This document shows, piece by piece, positions 58,315 to 64,000 of a stretch of 64,000 nucleotides of DNA. The stretch is taken from NCBI RefSeq assembly GCF_963678635.1, contig NC_087063.1, positions 84,181,574-84,245,573 of the forward strand, read 5' to 3'. The stretch is from Symsagittifera roscoffensis. Taxonomy: Eukaryota; Xenacoelomorpha; Acoela; Convolutidae. Within the stretch, counting starts at the first letter, position 1; the number at the start of each line of letters is the position of its first letter. The notes below the pieces were generated by a model. The model was given only the letters and a program-made list of their open reading frames with translations. It was not told where the DNA came from and searched no databases. The translations under genes and the position numbers were made by a program.

Positions 58315-61273
58315 ATTTATCTCATACTCTTAGTTACGACATAGAGAGACAACAGATTACAAAAGAAACTCACTCAGTATTAATCCTTTCTGGGAGAGAG
58401 CGTGGGCAGAACAACCACTTGTTTGGTCAAAGTGGGCGGCAATTTTAGAAATGGCAGTATTTGCGAAGGATAGCATCAAAGTCAGAAACTTACTGCAACC
58501 TAAGCCGACGTTAGTAGAACCAACAGACCTCATACATGAAATCGAGATAACATAACTGACGGAGGCTCAAAAGTAAAACCGAAATGTAGAAAACCAATAA
58601 AATGAGTTGGTGGGAAAAACAAATGTCTAATGTCAAAGAAGAAAAAGGTGTATTATGTATCTCAATCCTGTGGGATTAAGCGGACGCAAAATCACAGAGC
58701 TGCCTATTCTTCTACTTCAGCGCTGAAGGCCAACGCCGAGTACAACAAAAGAGACCGAGCCTAGACATACAAGCGGCATCGACGACAGAACTAATGACAG
58801 TTCTAGAAGATATCTTATAACTACACGAATCATTGCCTTCGAGAAGTACAACTTTATTTGCAAAAAGCAAAAGAAAAATCAATCAATTAAACAACATCAC
58901 GCAGATCTAGTGGCACTTGCTTCACGGGCAGACTGCGGCAACAGCAAAGACGAGTGGGTCAGTTACATGTTTACAGCACACATGAACAATGAGAAAATAG
59001 CAGAGGATCTAATAGCTGAAACACGAAGCCCACAAGACTCATATCAATATGCAACCCGTCGAGAAAAAGGAATAGAACACAGCAGAACTACGAAAACAAT
59101 CAATGGGATACATCCATCCTCAAGGACGATGTGGACAGTTTAAATACCAAAAAAATCAAAGAAGACGGGGAGAATTTAAAGGACGACAAAAAGTCACACG
59201 CGGAACACACAATTTAAGGGGTCAACAAAATTCATACAACTCACAAAAAAAAACAAGGCTACAAATACGGAAGAAATTTGGGTCCAAATCACCTAGAATC
59301 ATGCCCCGCAAAGAATAAAATTTGCGAAACGGGAACATTTTGTAAAACTATATGGGTGTACAAATATTAGCTATCTACAAGAAAGAAACGAAGAACAACA
59401 AGAACAAAACAAACACACCAAGGAAACGAACCATGTGGAAGGGAACGAACCAGTAGCGTTAGCTGAGCTTACGTCCACAAACGGATGCAAGAATTCCTAC
59501 AGGACAATTTCTCCGCAATCGCAATATCTGAGGCTTTCGAAAGAAAAAACTCAGCAAAAACAACCAAGGAAGATCTAGACGGACATATAATTGATCCAAA
59601 AACAAAATTGGAGGCAATATTTGCTATTGCGACACGGGAAGCCCAATGTCAATTCCTAACAAAAAAAAACGGCATAAAGACTGCGAAAAAACGATAACTC
59701 AACAAAATTCAAATACATCCCAATGGAAGACACGGCAGGAAATCTAGCATGATACAATGGTAAAATCGTGATTTCTAAGGAAAGACTGATATTTGCGATA
59801 AATTCCGGGGATGGACCATACGGTCAGCCCCATTTATCTTAGCGGACGATCAGAAAGCAAACATAAGAGGAAGAAATCTGTTAGCACAATTTGGTACAAA
59901 ATTAATACAAGCAGAAAAGAGTCGAAAAAAACTGAACAAAAAAATCGATCAAAAACACTTCAAGAAATTGAATGATTTTTTAGAAAAATTATTTACAACA
60001 GTAAAGTACGATCAAATAGACAAACTGGCAATGGACTCCGAAATGATTAACAAATTTAGTCAGAAAAATAAATATCAGATGCCAAATTTGAACATTTACT
60101 AGACAACATCACAGAACAAGTCAAAACGAATTGTAAAGACTAAACATTACTCTCGACCCTCGACCTATGTTACGCATTTTCGCAAACCCCTTCGGATAAA
60201 CAAACCAGAGAAGTATGCAACTTTACCTTCATTGAAGGCAACGCCACTGGGACATATCAGTTCTAAATGGGTTTTTACTGCCTAACAGATGTGCCGAAAG
60301 CAAAAGACCTGACATTAACTAGCTGCAAAACAATGTACGCCTTCTTGGATGACCTATTAAAAGTGACCAAGGAATCACTAGAGCTCCATAAAAAAACCAT
60401 CAAAACTATCTTACAAAGACTCGACGAAAAAACTCAGCAATCTCACACGATAAATGTAAGTTTGCAATTAAAAAAAGTTGAATGGCTAGGCTATAACATA
60501 AATAGTGAGCACTGAGGGCACTAAACCACTCATGGGCATTAGAAAAATTAACTCCACTTACATTTTTCAAGCAAATGAAAACTTTCATGGGTTCAATACA
60601 CCATCTCTCTCGCTGGAACCCACATTTAGCTCAAATTGCTCAAAATGCTAAAATTACACATTTAAATAAAATTGCACTGCGCCGGCAAACACAGGCAAAA
60701 ATAAAACTCCTGATTGTAAACAGAAAATAACTTAGCATTCAACAACATCTAAAACTAGCATCGGAAATATCACAAAAAAAAACATTTTGATCAGATTTTG
60801 GCGCGTCAATTTTCGGCCTAGGGGCGGTACTCGAAAAAGTCAACAAGGAAGATTGGGCAGCAGCAGCTTACGCATCAAGATTTTCTAATTCTTCAGACGG
60901 AAAATACTCAGTAAACGAATTGATTTACACCAACGTTTCAAACGAATACCAACATTTCAAATATTACTTAAACGGAAAATTTTTTACTGTCATTACATAA
61001 CATCAGTGCCTTAAATGCCAGTGCAACATCAAAAAAAGGCAATGTAGATTAACAAGATGGATCAACCAGTTAATCTCCTTTAATTTTGACATAGAGTTTT
61101 TGGCGGGAAACAAAATGGGCCTAATAGACTATCTGTCTTGGAATCCGATTGGGTTGGCAATAACTCCAAGCGCGTACGATGAGAAGTTTGTGGTGGCGTC
61201 AACTAACTCCTTCATGAACCTTCTTGAATTGATTGACAACATCATTCTAATTAATTTAGCCAACCAACATTGA
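58315..61273 (+). pseudogene. GypsyB gag-pol body, duplicate of element 3
   Basis: Protease D-T-G-S-P-M-S-I is at 59631-59654 and RT F-L-D-D at 60342-60353. RNase H runs from about 60810 to the TGA at 61271-61273. The frame breaks are the same as in 49146-52104. Confidence 0.76.
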
Positions 61274-62449
61274 TACTTCGACTTCTTAATCTCAAATTTG
61301 CTTCGCAGTTGAACCAGATAACGATAAAATTTTAATTAGGGATGTCCTATGCTACTAGTACTAGTACGTGCAAAGCAATATACGTGAAAAACGAAACCGA
61401 TATCTGAGCACTAGAAATGAAGCAGGAAAAAGTGAACGAGAAACTGAAAATGTCTAAAATTAAACCTAATTTAGAAAAATGTAGGCTCTGTTCTGACGAA
61501 AGTTATGTTCAATCATTCCTTTAATGAGCGTCATCGGAGAAGTGGTAGAAATTGAGACTCGCATTGATAGCCTCGGTTCTATTAATGCGCTAATCAACCT
61601 ATTTTCTTAATTTCGTTTATATTTAAAACTTTGTTTTTCTACAATTTCAAGGGAAAACATTCTTGTCCTTTTATCTACTCTTTCAGAGAGCGGTTGAATT
61701 TTTCAAAGACTAAGTTATCAATAATCAGTTTGGATGAATTTTTCTTTTTCTTGTTTCTTTTTCATCATGTCAGTGAACCAAATCAGGGTTTTAAAAGGCT
61801 TGTTTTATTTGTCAATCATGTTTGCAACTAACGCTTCAGTGCCATTACGGGTCAAGATATAGTAAAAAAAAAACTACAAAAATTGGAAGCTAAAATTTCT
61901 AAAGTGTCCGTATGGACGAACAACTCCTTAAAACCAAAAGCTTGGATGACGAGGCAATCGTCAAAATGCTGAATTCTGATTGGTAAAAAAAAGACTGCCT
62001 TTAACAAAGCATGCAATCGCCTCCCTAATTATATTCAAGTGACCAATTATATGTGTTCGACGTCTTTTTTCTTTCCAGACAATCTTTATTTGATAAAACT
62101 AGCAGCTACGTTAGGAGTGTTTTATAAATTGTCACTGACAGTGTGAATGTAAGAAAAATTGCAAAAAAAAATCAAATGGAGATTAGTGACTTTTTTCGAA
62201 CATTTTTTGACATATTAAAACTGCATCTGGTACGGACTGTTCGGAGTGGCAAACATAGTTATACTGAATATTTACTTCTATAGACTCACTGCGCTGAGTA
62301 ACTTATGTTAGTATGATGACCTTGTACCGAATAGTCAAGAGACTGAGTTGAAAGCTCAGAAGTTGAATAGACGATTTACGAAACAGTTGTTTTAGTTGCG
62401 ATTGAGGATTCTTGTTTTCCAATCTGTTCGGATTCAGTGTTTAATATAT
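61271..62449 (+). repeat. GypsyB LTR 8 (long type)
   Basis: This is the duplicate of LTR 5, beginning TGATACTTCGAC at the pol stop. Confidence 0.62.
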
Positions 62450-64000
62450 CTCATACTCTTAGTTATGACATGGAGAGACAACAGATTACACAAAAAACTC
62501 ACTCAGTATTAATCCTTTCTGGGAGAGAGCGTGGGCAGAACCACCACTTGTTTGGTCAAAGTGGGAGGCAATTTTAGAAATGGCAGTATTTGCGAAGGAT
62601 AGCATCAAAGTCAGAAATTTACTGCAACCTAAGCCGACGTTAGTAGAACCAACAGACCTCATACATGAAATCGAGATAACATAACTGAGGGAGGCTCAAA
62701 AGTAAAACCCAATTGTAGAAACAGCAAAGACGAGTGGGTCAGATACATGTTTACAGCACATATGAACAATGAGAAAATAGCAGAGGATCTAATAGCTGAA
62801 ACACGAAGCCCACAAGACTCATATCAATATGCAACCCGTCGAGAAAAAGGAATAGAAGACAGCAGAACTAAGAAAACGAATCCGTTCGGAAAATCAGCAG
62901 CAACGGCAATGAAAAAACAACCAATGGGTACATCCATCCTCAAGGAAGATAAGTACAATTTAACTACCAAAAAAATCAAAGAAGACAAGGGGAATTTAAA
63001 GGACGACAAAAGTCATACGCGGAACACACAATTTAAGGGTCAACAAAATTCATACAAAGCACAATAAAAACAAGGCTACAAATGCGGAAGAAAGTTGGGT
63101 CCAAATCACCTAGAATCATGCCACGCAAAGGATAAAATTTGCGAAACGGGAACATTTTGTAAAACTATATGGGTGTACAAATATAAGCAATCTACAAGAA
63201 AGAAACGAAGAACAACAAGAACAAAACAAACACACCAACTATGTGGAAAGGAACGAACCAGTAGCGTTAAGTGAGTTTACGTCCACAAACGGATGGTAAG
63301 AATTCCTACAGGACAATTTCTCCGCAATCGCAATATCTGAGGCTTTTGAAAGAAAAAACTCAGCAAAAACAACCGAGGAAGATCTTGACGGACATATAGT
63401 TGAACCAAAAACAAAATTGGAGGCAATATTTGCTATTGCGACACCGGAAGCCCAATGTCAATACCTAACAAAAAAAACGGCATAAAGACTGCGAAAAAAC
63501 GATAACTCAACAAAATTCAAATACATCCCAATGGAAAACACGGCAGGAAATCTAGCATGATACAATGGTAAAATCGTGATTTCTAAGGAAAGACTGATAT
63601 TTGCGATAAATTCCGGGGATGGACCATACGGTCAGCCCCATTTATCTTAGCGGACGATCAGAAAGCAAACATAAGAGGAAGAAACCTATTAGCACAATTT
63701 GGTACAAAATTAATACCAGCACAAAAGAGTCGAAAAAAACTGAACAAAAAAATCGATCAAAAACACTTCAAGAAAATGAATGATTTTTTAGAAAAATTAG
63801 TTACAGCAGTAAAGTACGATCAAATAGACAAACTGGCAATGGACTCCGAAATGATTAACAAATTTAGTCAGAAAAATAAATATCAGATGCCAAATTTGAA
63901 CATTTACTAGACAACATCACAGAACAAGTCAAAACGAATTGTAAAGACTAAACACTACTCTCGACCCTCGACCTATGTTACGCATTTTCGCAAACCCCTT
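62450..64000 (+). pseudogene. GypsyB gag-protease region, duplicate of element 4, continuing past the window
   Basis: The gag frame 62747-63067 contains M-F-T-A-H-M-N-N-E-K and A-T-A-M-K-K-Q-P-M-G. Protease D-T-G-S-P-M-S-I is at 63440-63463. Unlike the first copy it does not show the deletion at its equivalent of 54640 and continues into the region leading to RT. It is truncated by the window. Confidence 0.72.

Larger units (their letters stand above)
55472..64000 (+). repeat. 9.17-kb tandem duplication, second copy (runs off the window)
   Basis: This repeats 46302 onward in order: LTR, RNase H fragment, the unknown downstream region, truncated LTR, gag-pol body, LTR, gag-pol body. The copy is cut by the window end at the expected start of RT. 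Confidence 0.85.

Overview
This window is nuclear DNA from an AT-rich invertebrate animal genome. The evidence is one intron-containing MFSD2-type transporter gene with GT-AG introns, a TATA box and a poly(A) signal, C-type lectin-like exons, tRNA-derived sequences, a hAT-type DNA transposon and two families of Ty3/gypsy-type retrotransposons. I cannot place it in a phylum. Nothing prokaryotic is present. One assembly gap of 200 N lies at 15917-16116.

Layout. (1) 1-12516: three head-to-tail pieces of one decayed Ty3/gypsy unit (GypsyA). Piece A (1-1153) is a fragment, piece B (1154-5910) lacks gag, and piece C (5911-12516) carries gag, protease, RT and RNase H. No integrase is recognisable in any of them. 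In B and C, the place where integrase would be expected is followed at once by the 3' exons of a C-type lectin-like gene with its own poly(A) signal. (2) 12517-16430: mostly unassigned AT-rich DNA with a small inverted repeat, a 1.35-kb candidate DNA transposon with terminal inverted repeats, and the gap. (3) 16431-29150: a direct tandem array of a ~2.15-kb unit in five copies (the first interrupted by a 443-bp hAT-like insertion), joined on the right to a second repeat that carries a tRNA-derived, SINE-like head. Each unit keeps a strongly conserved inverted-repeat core with splice-donor-like sites. (4) 31605-37513: the only clearly intact gene, a six-exon MFSD2-type lysophospholipid symporter on the plus strand. 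Its introns contain a tRNA-Asn-like pseudogene (antisense) and a diverged piece of the array unit. (5) 37514-40593: AT-rich DNA with a tRNA-like relic. (6) 40594-64000: a second gypsy family (GypsyB), a chain of LTRs and decayed gag-pol bodies. A 9.17-kb block of this chain (46302-55471) is repeated almost exactly from 55472 to the window end.

How the parts relate. The transporter is the functional gene and is far richer in GC than its surroundings. Everything else looks like repeat-driven growth of the flanks: unequal exchange between LTRs (GypsyB), segmental duplication carrying along a host lectin fragment (GypsyA), a macrosatellite-like array, and transposon insertions into it. The retroelement coding regions share stop codons and frameshifts between copies, so they were already dead when they were duplicated.
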